DNA of 64,000 nucleotides from NCBI GenBank assembly GCA_965249735.1, contig CBDFMS010000025.1:372001-436000 (forward strand), given 5' to 3'. This document shows, one piece after another, positions 16,181 to 24,493 of this stretch. The DNA is from JANQSS01 sp965249735. Lineage in GTDB: Bacteria; Bacteroidota; Bacteroidia; Chitinophagales; Saprospiraceae. A program made the position numbers and the translations under genes. Positions within the stretch are counted from its first letter, which is position 1; each line of letters begins with the position of its first letter. Below the pieces are notes generated by a model. The model saw only the letters and a program-made list of their open reading frames with translations. It had not been told where the DNA came from and made no database searches.

Positions 16181-16651
16181 ATGAAATCGAAATACTTGCT
16201 TCCCGAACACTTCAAAAGAATCGGATTGATTATTATGATTCCTACTGCCATTATGGGCTTAGGAGCAATTTTTTATGACTGGACTCCTGAGGTATTAGAT
16301 GTGAATGTTCTTGCATTTTTCATCGATGAAATTTTCGGTGAGGATAAGTTTGTGGGCTTTATTGAAAATAACTTATTAAATGAAATACTTGGAATAGTCA
16401 TGATATTAAGTTCCCTGGCCGTTGCATTTTCAAAAGAAAAGGAGGAAGACGAACTGATCACCAAAATACGATTGGAGTCACTTGTCTGGGCTACCTATTG
16501 GAACTATGGTATCCTGATCATCGGGTTTCTTCTGGTCTATGACATTTCCTTTTTTTGGGTTATGGTCTTCAACATGTACACCATATTGATCCTCTTCATT
16601 ATCAGGTTTAACTGGGTTTTACGTAAGTTGAGAAAATCGATCGCCTCATGA
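16181..16651 (+). CDS. Four-helix membrane protein paired with XRE regulator
   Basis: 156 residues from the ATG at 16181 (MKSKYLLPEHF); an in-frame TTG six bases earlier is less likely given the promoter position. There are four hydrophobic segments at roughly 13-33, 67-85, 105-122 and 125-145, with a charged KEKEEDE loop between the second and third. No family recognised by name, but membrane protein plus small XRE regulator pairs are common in Firmicutes and Bacteroidota. The stop overlaps the regulator's ATG by four bases (ATGA), implying coupling. Role unknown. Confidence 0.8.
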   Translation: MKSKYLLPEHFKRIGLIIMIPTAIMGLGAIFYDWTPEVLDVNVLAFFIDEIFGEDKFVGFIENNLLNEILGIVMILSSLAVAFSKEKEEDELITKIRLESLVWATYWNYGILIIGFLLVYDISFFWVMVFNMYTILILFIIRFNWVLRKLRKSIAS

Positions 16652-16848
16652 AGAATTGCATCAAAGTCGAACGAGCTAAAAATAACCTGACCCAGGCTAA
16701 ATTGGCCGAACTGGCCAAGGTGAGCCGTCAAACCATCAATGCCATTGAATTGGGTAAGTATATCCCGTCCACCGTCCTGGCTTTGCGACTGTCAGAGATC
16801 TTTGGCATTTCAGTCAATGAACTCTTTCAACTGGAAGATTTCGATTGA
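16648..16848 (+). CDS. Small XRE-family (Cro/CI-type) DNA-binding regulator
   Basis: 66 residues consisting almost wholly of one helix-turn-helix domain: LTQAKLAELAKVSRQTINAI (about 14-33) followed by LALRLSEIFGISVNELF. It belongs to the minimal YgzD-like class that acts as dimeric repressors. Translationally coupled to the membrane protein upstream. A symmetric site over the operon promoter (16113-16166) suggests autoregulation. Confidence 0.93.
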   Translation: MKNCIKVERAKNNLTQAKLAELAKVSRQTINAIELGKYIPSTVLALRLSEIFGISVNELFQLEDFD

Positions 16849-16860
16849 CCCGTCTCAGTG

Positions 16861-16890
16861 CATTCTGCCACGCAATTAGTAGGCAGAATG
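16861..16890 (+). terminator. Hairpin after the XRE gene
   Basis: Perfect 9-bp inverted repeat CATTCTGCC / GGCAGAATG (16861-16869 with 16882-16890), 12-base loop. It lies 12 bases after the XRE stop but has no U-tract, so it may be a weak or factor-assisted terminator. Confidence 0.45.
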
Positions 16891-16892
16891 GT

Positions 16893-16921
16893 GTTACAAT
16901 TGATCAAATATTGTAACTTTG
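16893..16921 (+). promoter_or_regulatory. rpsA promoter overlapped by an inverted repeat
   Basis: -7 element TAACTTTG (16914-16921) gives a predicted start about 30 bases before the ATG at 16956; no good -33 box is seen. A perfect 8-bp inverted repeat GTTACAAT / ATTGTAAC (16893-16900 and 16910-16917) with a TGATCA core covers the promoter and looks like a regulator binding site. Confidence 0.6.
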
Positions 16922-16955
16922 CGCTCCATTTTAATTTTTAAACCTCTGTACTTCA

Positions 16956-18944
16956 ATGGAAGTGCATACAAATCAGACGCAAATGTCAGACGAAACTAAT
17001 CCAACTCCGGAGGAGGAAATTGTGGATCAAGTAGAAGAGACCTCAAAAGAGACAACTGAGGACGCTACTCAAGAGACAACAGAAGAAACTCCTGAAGCTG
17101 AACAAGCACCGGAACCAGAACCAGAAGTTCAAGTCGCACACGACGATTTTGATTGGACACTGGGAAATCGAAATATTACAAATTATACCGAGGCTGAAAT
17201 TGCTCAATACCGAGAGCAATACGAGCAGACATTGACTTCTCTTGACGAAAATGAAATCGTCGAGGGAAACATCAGAGCCATTATAGGCAGCGATGTGATC
17301 ATCGATTTAAATTATAAATCTGATGGACTTTTATCTCTTTCAGAATTTCGGGATCAACCTGATCTCAAAGTAGGGGATAAAGTAGAAGTATACATTGAAG
17401 AAAAAGAGGATGATAGAGGACAACTGAAATTATCCAGACGCAAAGCCAAATTACTCCAAGCCTGGGAGAATATCGTGGATTCATATGAAAATGGAACCAT
17501 CATCAAAGGGACAGTGGTGAGTAAGACCAAAGGTGGTTTGATTGCAGATTGCAGTGGATTGGAGACCTTCCTGCCCGGATCTCAAATTGATATCAAACCA
17601 ATTATTGATTACGATCAGTATGTCGGCAAGACAATGGAATTCAAGGTGGTTAAAATCAATGAAATGATTAAAAACGCCGTTGTATCCCATAAAGCCTTGA
17701 TCGAATCAGATCTGGCAGAACAACGTGAAACCATTATTGCCGGATTAGAGCAAGGACAAGTACTGGAAGGTGTTGTCAAGAATATCACTGATTTTGGAGC
17801 CTTCATGGATTTAGGAGGAGTAGACGGTCTGCTTTATATCACAGACATTTCATGGGGTAGAATTAATCACCCATCGGAAGTACTCGAGCTTAACCAAAAT
17901 CTAAACGTTGTCGTTCTTGATTTCAATGAAGATAAACGACGGATCTCGCTTGGTTTGAAGCAACTTCAACCACATCCATGGGATACGCTGACTGAAACTA
18001 TCAAAGAGGAGACCATCGTAAAAGGCAAGATTGTGAATATAGAGGATTACGGTGCCTTCCTTGAGATCGAACCGGGTGTAGAAGGATTAATTCACGTTTC
18101 TGAAGTGAGCTGGAGCAATCAGCCTGTGAATGCCCGCGAATTTTTCAACCTCGGACAAGAGTTTGAAGCGATGGTGGTAACCGTGGACAGAGAAGAAAGA
18201 AAGATGTCCTTGAGTATCAAAAAACTCAGTAAAGATCCATGGTCAGAAATCGATACGAAATATCCAATTAATAGTCGCCACTCCGGTGAGGTCAAGAATC
18301 TGACGCCTTATGGAGTTTTTGTTGAGCTCGAAGAAGGCATTGGAGGAATGGTACACATTTCAGATCTGAGTTGGACAAAACGATATTCACATCCGTCAGA
18401 ATTCACAAAAGTGAACGATGATTTGCAAATTGTCATTTTGGAAATTGACAAGGAACATCGCAAGTTGACTTTGGGCCATAAACAAATTGAAGAGAATCCT
18501 TGGGATACGTTCCAAAATGTTTTCCCCGTAGGATCTTATCATGAAGCAACGGTGGTCAGAAAAGACGATCGGGGAGCAATCGTTCAACTACCATATGGAT
18601 TGGAAGCATATGCACCAATTCGCCATGTAAAACTGGAATCAGGAAACATGGCTAATGTTGATGATACCTTAACAGTAAAAGTACTTGAGTTTAATCGAGA
18701 TGATAAAAGAATTCTTGTTTCTCACACACGATATCTAGAGGATATTCGAAAAGAGGCTGACGAGTCAGTACGCAAGGAAAAAAATCAAGAACGCAAAAAA
18801 GTAAATGTTGCGATCTCGAAACAACAATCAAAGATTGAGCGAACTACCTTAGGCGAATTGGATGCTTTCACTCAATTGAAAGCACAGTTAGCCGATGGAG
18901 CAGTAAAGGCTGCCGCAGCAAAAGCTGCCGCTGAAGAGGAATAG
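16956..18944 (+). CDS. rpsA: 30S ribosomal protein S1
   Basis: RNA-binding ribosomal protein that helps recruit mRNAs lacking a strong Shine-Dalgarno sequence. 662 residues with an acidic, low-complexity N-terminus (1-~60, rich in Glu/Thr), then six S1 OB-fold repeats beginning near 99, 176, 266, 351, 438 and 524; repeats 3-5 are canonical (DFGAFMDLGGVDGLLYITD-type). The Ala-rich C-terminus (KAAAAKAAAEEE) is typical. It is longer than the E. coli protein (557), mainly through the N-terminal extension. An internal Met10 could be an alternative start. Monocistronic, with a terminator at 18968. Confidence 0.95.
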   Translation: MEVHTNQTQMSDETNPTPEEEIVDQVEETSKETTEDATQETTEETPEAEQAPEPEPEVQVAHDDFDWTLGNRNITNYTEAEIAQYREQYEQTLTSLDENEIVEGNIRAIIGSDVIIDLNYKSDGLLSLSEFRDQPDLKVGDKVEVYIEEKEDDRGQLKLSRRKAKLLQAWENIVDSYENGTIIKGTVVSKTKGGLIADCSGLETFLPGSQIDIKPIIDYDQYVGKTMEFKVVKINEMIKNAVVSHKALIESDLAEQRETIIAGLEQGQVLEGVVKNITDFGAFMDLGGVDGLLYITDISWGRINHPSEVLELNQNLNVVVLDFNEDKRRISLGLKQLQPHPWDTLTETIKEETIVKGKIVNIEDYGAFLEIEPGVEGLIHVSEVSWSNQPVNAREFFNLGQEFEAMVVTVDREERKMSLSIKKLSKDPWSEIDTKYPINSRHSGEVKNLTPYGVFVELEEGIGGMVHISDLSWTKRYSHPSEFTKVNDDLQIVILEIDKEHRKLTLGHKQIEENPWDTFQNVFPVGSYHEATVVRKDDRGAIVQLPYGLEAYAPIRHVKLESGNMANVDDTLTVKVLEFNRDDKRILVSHTRYLEDIRKEADESVRKEKNQERKKVNVAISKQQSKIERTTLGELDAFTQLKAQLADGAVKAAAAKAAAEEE

Positions 18945-18967
18945 TCTCAAACTATTCATACTAAAAT

Positions 18968-19008
18968 AAAAAGGTCGGTATTCTACTATTGAATACCGAC
19001 CTTTTTTT
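18968..19008 (+). terminator. Bidirectional terminator between rpsA and the PorE-like gene
   Basis: 11-bp stem GGTCGGTATTC / GAATACCGACC with a seven-base loop, followed by seven T on the plus strand; an A-rich tract precedes it, so it can also serve the convergent minus-strand gene at 19122. Confidence 0.9.
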
Positions 19009-19121
19009 GTTTAACCTGAAGTTAATTTTCTGGGACTAATCAAAGAATTCCGATTAAACAGTTTTCAGAATTTTCTCAGTAATTTAATTTTGATGCGATT
19101 AAGCATAAAACAAGGAGCACA

Positions 19122-21356
19122 TTAGCGTTGATTATCCCGATATTTTTTCAGCTCAGGATAGCTGCCGGCCAAAGTTCTGATGCCTTGCTCATCAAGACGC
19201 TCTCCTTGAAAATATGGTATGATGCGGGCATTGGAAAAGCCTTTTGCTTTGATCAGTGCAAGTGATTGTTGAGCTTCAGCATACTTTTCGAGCCAATGAA
19301 CCGAATATAAGTAGGGCTTTTTATGTGCCATTTTTTCAATAGTAGGGAAGTCAATTTGTCCAAGTATTTCACCTTCATAGATTTGGGAAGACTCTAGGAG
19401 GTGTATTTTGAAATTGACTCCCGATAAAAGAGTTTTAAATTGATTATGACGTTCATCAATTGATTGACGATTCAACCCTGCGTCCGAATAATTGAATGCT
19501 AAATTGTATTGTTCTCCTCCTAGTATTAATATGTCAATACGTCGATTGAGTTTTATGGAATATCCGGCAATATCTCCATTTATTATTTTTTTGGCATAAG
19601 GAAATTGTTTGCCAACACTCAGGATGGTCATTTTATTTTTTGGTACACCTTTTTCAATGAGGTAGTTAACGACCTGTTCTGCACGACGAACAGAGAAATA
19701 CAAATCAAGATATAAAGGCCCGTCGTATCCGGCTGAATGACTTAATAATCTAAGTTTCAGTTTGATATTTTCATTCAACAGTCTTGCAATCTTATCTAAC
19801 TCTTTCAGGGATTGAGGATTTAAAACGACATCATCTGCACTGTAATAAATAGAAGCGATATTAATTACCTTTTCTGGAATAGTAGAAAGGGGTTCAGGCA
19901 CGGAAGTTGGTGGAGAATTATCTTCATTTTCTGCGGTGACTTGGTTTTGATACGGAGGAATTACCGGGTCGAGAGCCAGAAAGCCTGGTGTTTTTAGACT
20001 TCGGTCCACTCCCATCCCGAGAAGGGATGTTTTGGATTGGAGCATATACAAATCATAACCGCCATAACCTGTTTTGCGATCAGAACTTAGTAAAAGTGTG
20101 GTGGCATTCGCTAATTGAATACTTCGTTCGTTACCGGCCGAATTCACAGGCAACCCAACATTTAGCGCTTGATCCCATTCTTGAGTCGATACATTATAGG
20201 ATGAGATAAAAATGTCAAACCCGCCAATACTTTCCGATCGGTTCGAAGAAAAATACAAGAAGGCACCATCATTCGTTAAGAAAGGATCTTTTTCGTCGTA
20301 TGCCGAATTAATTTGCTCACCTAAATTCACAGGTGCGCGCCAACCGGTTTTATATTTAATCGTATAGTAAATGTCGTACCCACCAAAACCACTAGGTCGT
20401 TGACTCGAAAAAAGAAGTACCGAATCACCATAATGATGTATGGTTCGATCGCCAAGTTCAGGGAATATTGGGGCGTCAGGTGTTGAAAATTCACCAGGAT
20501 GGTCAATTGTGTCGTTGCTCGAAAGTGTATCGATTAAAATCTTGGTTCGATCCGAATTTCCTCGTTGGAAATAGATGATTTTCGGTGAATTAAAAAAAGC
20601 AACTGGTCGCTCATCGCTTGAAGTAGAATAAACTTCTGGAAATAAAGCCGGATCAGTCCAACTATCTGCATTTAATTCAGTAGAATAAATATCAAATGAT
20701 TTTTTAGCATTCAGTGGGTTGGCCTTGTTTCGATCAAAATTTGAGGCATAATAAACTGTTACCTCATCTTTTAGTTGATTAACAATTGGTGCGATGTCAT
20801 CTTCAATTGAATTAACAAGTGGACCTAAATTTTCTATTAAATCGAGGTTCACTTCTTGTTTTAAAGTGATACCGGCCTCGCAATTCTTAAGTTTATGGAT
20901 AACTACTGATCGGTGTTTTGCAAATCTGCTTTTTTGTAAGTATTGTTTATAGGCTTGTGCTGCACGCTTAAATTCATGTTGATGCAACAATGTTTCGGCG
21001 AAATAATAATAAACTTCTGCATCAAACAGGGATGGGTTGTTATCGATCAGGTTGGCGAGATTGTTATGTGCTTTGTCGGTCTGATTATTATTAAGTTGAC
21101 AGATTGCAAGCCGCTTTATTATTTTAGGTATACCACCTTTGTACTGATTGTAACGTACGTAATAATTCAAGGCTTGTTTGTAGTCGCCTGAATTAAAGTA
21201 TTTATCTGCAGTGTTTTTAATTTTATTAATGGAAGCTTGAGCTGAGACGGGTTTCGGATAAATCAGGGCAAAAACAAATAAGAAATTAATAACAAATAAA
21301 AAGCCTGCCTTCCCTCTCGAAAAAGTCGAAAACATTCTTTTTAAAGTAAATGACAT
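19122..21356 (-). CDS. TPR / PD40 / OmpA-domain envelope protein (PorE-like)
   Basis: 744 residues. N-terminal signal sequence ending near VSAQA (about residue 41). TPR-like repeats about 45-170 (YFNSGDYKQALNYYVRYNQY). A WD40/PD40-type propeller about 190-450, with three GGYD/GGFD blade motifs and SSQRPSG, SSNRSES, SSDRKTG strands. An OmpA-like peptidoglycan-binding domain about 490-610 (SVRRAEQVVNYLIEKGV). The last ~100 residues (SVHWLEKYAEAQQSLALIKAKGF) resemble a SPOR-like fold. This order matches PorE of the type IX secretion system except that I see no carboxypeptidase-regulatory-like domain. It overlaps the E2 gene stop by one base. A structural or T9SS-related role is inferred. Confidence 0.85.
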   Translation of the reverse strand: MSFTLKRMFSTFSRGKAGFLFVINFLFVFALIYPKPVSAQASINKIKNTADKYFNSGDYKQALNYYVRYNQYKGGIPKIIKRLAICQLNNNQTDKAHNNLANLIDNNPSLFDAEVYYYFAETLLHQHEFKRAAQAYKQYLQKSRFAKHRSVVIHKLKNCEAGITLKQEVNLDLIENLGPLVNSIEDDIAPIVNQLKDEVTVYYASNFDRNKANPLNAKKSFDIYSTELNADSWTDPALFPEVYSTSSDERPVAFFNSPKIIYFQRGNSDRTKILIDTLSSNDTIDHPGEFSTPDAPIFPELGDRTIHHYGDSVLLFSSQRPSGFGGYDIYYTIKYKTGWRAPVNLGEQINSAYDEKDPFLTNDGAFLYFSSNRSESIGGFDIFISSYNVSTQEWDQALNVGLPVNSAGNERSIQLANATTLLLSSDRKTGYGGYDLYMLQSKTSLLGMGVDRSLKTPGFLALDPVIPPYQNQVTAENEDNSPPTSVPEPLSTIPEKVINIASIYYSADDVVLNPQSLKELDKIARLLNENIKLKLRLLSHSAGYDGPLYLDLYFSVRRAEQVVNYLIEKGVPKNKMTILSVGKQFPYAKKIINGDIAGYSIKLNRRIDILILGGEQYNLAFNYSDAGLNRQSIDERHNQFKTLLSGVNFKIHLLESSQIYEGEILGQIDFPTIEKMAHKKPYLYSVHWLEKYAEAQQSLALIKAKGFSNARIIPYFQGERLDEQGIRTLAGSYPELKKYRDNQR

Positions 21357-22750
21357 TATACCTCTTGATTCACATCAAATTGCTCGAGATAATCAGCGAC
21401 TCGCCTGAGGAATGATCCTCCCAGGAATCCATCTACGACCCGATGGTCATAAGACATGGAGAGAAACATCTGTTGCCTCACTGCAATTACGTCGCCGAAT
21501 TCGGTTTCGATAACTGCAGGTTTTTTGCGAATGGCGCCAACGGCCATAATTGCTACCTGTGGTTGATTAATGATAGGGGTACCCATGACATTCCCAAATG
21601 TTCCAACATTGGTTAGAGTGAAGGTTCCACCGCTAATTTCGTCAGGCTTTAATTGATTTGCACGGGCACGACCAGCCAGGTCATTCACGTTGCGTGTAAG
21701 TCCAAGCAGATTTAGTTGATCGGCATTCCGAATTACCGGAACGATGAGGTCTCCGCTCGGTAATGCCGTGGCCATACCAATATTGATATAGTTTTTCTTG
21801 ATTATTTTATCTCCATCTACGGATATGTTGACCATTGGAAAATCACGCAATGCCTTCACTATAGCCTCCATGAATATTGGTGTGAAGGTGATTTTCTCAC
21901 CGTATTTGTCCTGAAATGCTTGTTTATGTTGATTCCTCCAGTTGACAATGTTGGTCACATCTGCTTCAACATATGAGGTCACATGAGGCGAAGTATGTTT
22001 TGAATGCACCATATGATTGGCGATCAACTTACGCATCCGGCTCATTTCAATAATTTCTTCTCCTTGTCCGGCCGTCACAGCAGATGTTGTGGTTTTGGTT
22101 TGTGGTGCTGGCTGAGGGCTAGATGTGACAGGAACGACAGGTGTAACAGGTTCGGTAGGTACAGTAACAGGTGGCACTTGTGTTTGCGGTGCAGCTGCCG
22201 GGGTGACCGAACGATTAGCTACATAAGCCATGATGTCATTTTTAGTTACCCGCTCGTTCAACCCTGTTCCTAAGATGGAATCGAGTTCCTCTATGGTCAT
22301 TCCTTCGGCCTGGGCAATATTGCGTACCAATGGACTATAAAATCGTGTGGCATTGCTTGGTCGCGCTTGTTGTTCAACTGATACAGCCGGAACAGATACA
22401 GGTTTGGCCTGAGGTTTAGATGAAACCGGAGCGGCAGGTTGCGGTGTAGGTGTAGAGCCATTTGTTGATGAAACTTCCGCTACTGCAGGACTGGCCTTTA
22501 CGTCCTCCCCTTCGGTAGCAATGCGTGCGATCACGGTACCCACTTCGACTACGTCGTCTACCTGGAACAAGATCTCGCTAACAACACCTTTGACAGGCGA
22601 CGGAATTTCTGAGTCTACCTTGTCAGTTGCTATTTCCAGGATGTTTTCGTCAAGTTCTACTGTATCACCTACGTTTTTGAGCCAGCTGAGAATAGTGGCT
22701 TCCATGATACTTTCTCCCATTTTGGGCATGATCAACTCTACTTGTGCCAT
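21356..22750 (-). CDS. Dihydrolipoyl acyltransferase, E2 of a 2-oxo acid dehydrogenase complex
   Basis: 464 residues in the standard E2 order: one lipoyl domain (lipoylated Lys44 in EIATDK44VDSEIP), a Pro/Ala/Thr-rich linker, the E3/E1-binding domain (FYSPLVRNIAQAEG, near 140), a second flexible linker with VPV/PVT repeats, and the catalytic domain ending with the acyltransferase motif HRVVDG (near 434). The substrate (pyruvate, 2-oxoglutarate or branched-chain oxo acids) cannot be fixed from the sequence; MxxSYDHRVVDG is shared by all. E1 and E3 are not adjacent. Its last base overlaps the start of the PorE-like gene. Confidence 0.93.
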   Translation of the reverse strand: MAQVELIMPKMGESIMEATILSWLKNVGDTVELDENILEIATDKVDSEIPSPVKGVVSEILFQVDDVVEVGTVIARIATEGEDVKASPAVAEVSSTNGSTPTPQPAAPVSSKPQAKPVSVPAVSVEQQARPSNATRFYSPLVRNIAQAEGMTIEELDSILGTGLNERVTKNDIMAYVANRSVTPAAAPQTQVPPVTVPTEPVTPVVPVTSSPQPAPQTKTTTSAVTAGQGEEIIEMSRMRKLIANHMVHSKHTSPHVTSYVEADVTNIVNWRNQHKQAFQDKYGEKITFTPIFMEAIVKALRDFPMVNISVDGDKIIKKNYINIGMATALPSGDLIVPVIRNADQLNLLGLTRNVNDLAGRARANQLKPDEISGGTFTLTNVGTFGNVMGTPIINQPQVAIMAVGAIRKKPAVIETEFGDVIAVRQQMFLSMSYDHRVVDGFLGGSFLRRVADYLEQFDVNQEV

Positions 22751-23165
22751 AATATGTCAATTTAAACGTCTACAGAACTACAAAATTACGAAGATTCGAT
22801 GAGGAAAGTGCTAGTTTTAGAGGTTAGTTGTTGTCTTGGTCAATAGGTCAATTATGGTCATTGGAAGCACTCCATAAGCGTATGTGAAGAGTAAATTGCC
22901 GCGATTCACATTTTAAGTCCGTCTAAAGCATGGATTATGGTATCCAAAAGAGACAACATGCAAATCTTGATTGATTCTAATGGGTCAGCACTTCCGGTAA
23001 CAATAAATGAACGAGTCTTAGAAAATCCTTTAGTACCGGATGTTGGGCACATCTGTGTAAGTCATTAGAGCACACCAGGAAGAGAAAAAATAGTTTGTAT
23101 AAAAGAATTTCAGGTTGTTTGATTTTATTTTCAAGATCTGAAAATAAAATGATCTGAATAATTAT
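22751..23165. other. Intergenic region with GGTCAAT repeats and a 36-codon frame
   Basis: 415 bases without an established gene. Three GGTCAAT-like direct repeats lie at 22839-22845, 22846-22852 and 22856-22862 (last one GGTCATT), about 90-110 bases upstream of the E2 start on the opposite strand. A 36-residue plus-strand frame (22958-23068) reads in a coding-like way but has no neighbour evidence. No terminator or RNA gene recognised. Confidence 0.4.
22958..23068 (+). CDS. Doubtful 36-residue small frame
   Basis: Frame from ATG 22958 to TAG 23068 (MQILIDSNGSALPV...). The composition is balanced, unlike the surrounding AT-rich spacer, so it may be a small gene or a remnant of a longer one. 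No homology or regulatory signal can be argued from sequence alone. Confidence 0.2.
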   Translation: MQILIDSNGSALPVTINERVLENPLVPDVGHICVSH

Positions 23166-24275
23166 TTAATTTTTAATTAATTCCATCCATTTCTCTTCCG
23201 AATCCTCATTTTTCAGTAGGTAGGTCTCTAGAAAAATTCGAACTAAATGTCCCATGTGTACGTAAGCCTCGATGACACCAATGTCTTTTTGTTGAGAAGA
23301 AAGAGCAGGAATAATTCCCATGTGAGACGTAAAATGTTGATGAGCAAAAGCATCAACTATGAGCGAATATTTATCTTCAGATGGAATCGAATCAATAAAT
23401 ACCGAACTTCGTTCAACTTGGTAAATTTCGGGTTGATTTCCTGTTAAATGCAAGTAAGGAATTTGAATTTTTCTGTAATTAAAATAAGGGGAGGCTTTGA
23501 GCATATCGATACCATAGGAGCGTCCTAGTCCGGAATCCAGGCTTATCAACATATCAATATTAGAATTTTTCATGGCATAGATTGCTTGTGATACACCACC
23601 GACACTCCAGGCCATCAAACATGTTTTTTCAATATTCAGCTGAGTCATAGATGTGTTTAAGTAATTTATGACGAAAGCCATGTCGTCAATTTGTAAATTC
23701 AGACCAGTTTGATCGAATGGCCACCGAAGTCCATCCGCATTGCCCCGCGAGGATATACTTGCCACGATATAGCCATGACTGGCTAGGTACTCGCACAACA
23801 CAGCATGAATATAACCGGATGTATTACCACCAGGAGCCAATAGAACAAGAGGGAAGGAGTCTTGGGACATAGGCAGATCTTCTTCAGCTCCCATTTCTAA
23901 TTTTCTGTATTTTGAAAAATCTAAGGGGTTTGTTTCATGATTGTGGACGCGGGCTATTTCGAATCGAATCAAAGAATCTAATTGTTTTTTATTACGATTA
24001 GGCCCCGTTTTCCATAGTTGTTTATTTAGATTGTTAAAGAGAAAATAATCAACATAGTTTATTGGGGGTTTGGCCTTTTGATTTGACGGATACCAGATGA
24101 AAATTTGTATAGGTCTGTCTTCAGTTCCATAAGATCGTCCATAGTCAGTCAGTATTTCATGCTTAAATCCTACGCTATAATCACCCGAATCAAAATATTG
24201 CATGACTTTAATCTGGCAACATGCACAAAAACTAGTACCAAGTAGTAGCAATAGTATCAACTGAATCCTCTTCAT
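23166..24275 (-). CDS. Secreted alpha/beta hydrolase, PAF-acetylhydrolase/dienelactone hydrolase-like
   Basis: 369 residues with a signal peptide or lipoprotein leader (MKRIQLILLLLLGTSFCACC). The hydrolase core shows an oxyanion-type APGGNTSGY segment (near 152), a nucleophile elbow MAWSVGG (Ser in the A/G-x-S-x-G position, near 224) and a late His in AFAHQHF (near 312). The layout resembles bacterial platelet-activating-factor acetylhydrolase-like esterases. Substrate unknown. It is a single gene flanked by non-coding spacers of more than 200 bases. Confidence 0.8.
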   Translation of the reverse strand: MKRIQLILLLLLGTSFCACCQIKVMQYFDSGDYSVGFKHEILTDYGRSYGTEDRPIQIFIWYPSNQKAKPPINYVDYFLFNNLNKQLWKTGPNRNKKQLDSLIRFEIARVHNHETNPLDFSKYRKLEMGAEEDLPMSQDSFPLVLLAPGGNTSGYIHAVLCEYLASHGYIVASISSRGNADGLRWPFDQTGLNLQIDDMAFVINYLNTSMTQLNIEKTCLMAWSVGGVSQAIYAMKNSNIDMLISLDSGLGRSYGIDMLKASPYFNYRKIQIPYLHLTGNQPEIYQVERSSVFIDSIPSEDKYSLIVDAFAHQHFTSHMGIIPALSSQQKDIGVIEAYVHMGHLVRIFLETYLLKNEDSEEKWMELIKN

Positions 24276-24493
24276 TTTTTTATTATTTACAGATATGGTA
24301 TTGTACTAAATACGCATTTCGACGACATATATTTCTCTCATTTCAAAAAATAGTGATATTCTGAAGTTGTCAAATTTCAGAGATATCAGGGGTCTGATCT
24401 AGAGCCATTCATTCATTTACCCAAAATCGACTATTGTATTGATATTATTTTCATTGCCAAAATTCAATTGAATTTTCGAGAATCTACGCCCAA

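Noticed and set aside
22958..23068. Pseudogene interpretation of the 36-codon frame
   Set aside because: No recognisable domain or neighbouring fragments to support a decayed longer gene; listed only as a doubtful small frame.
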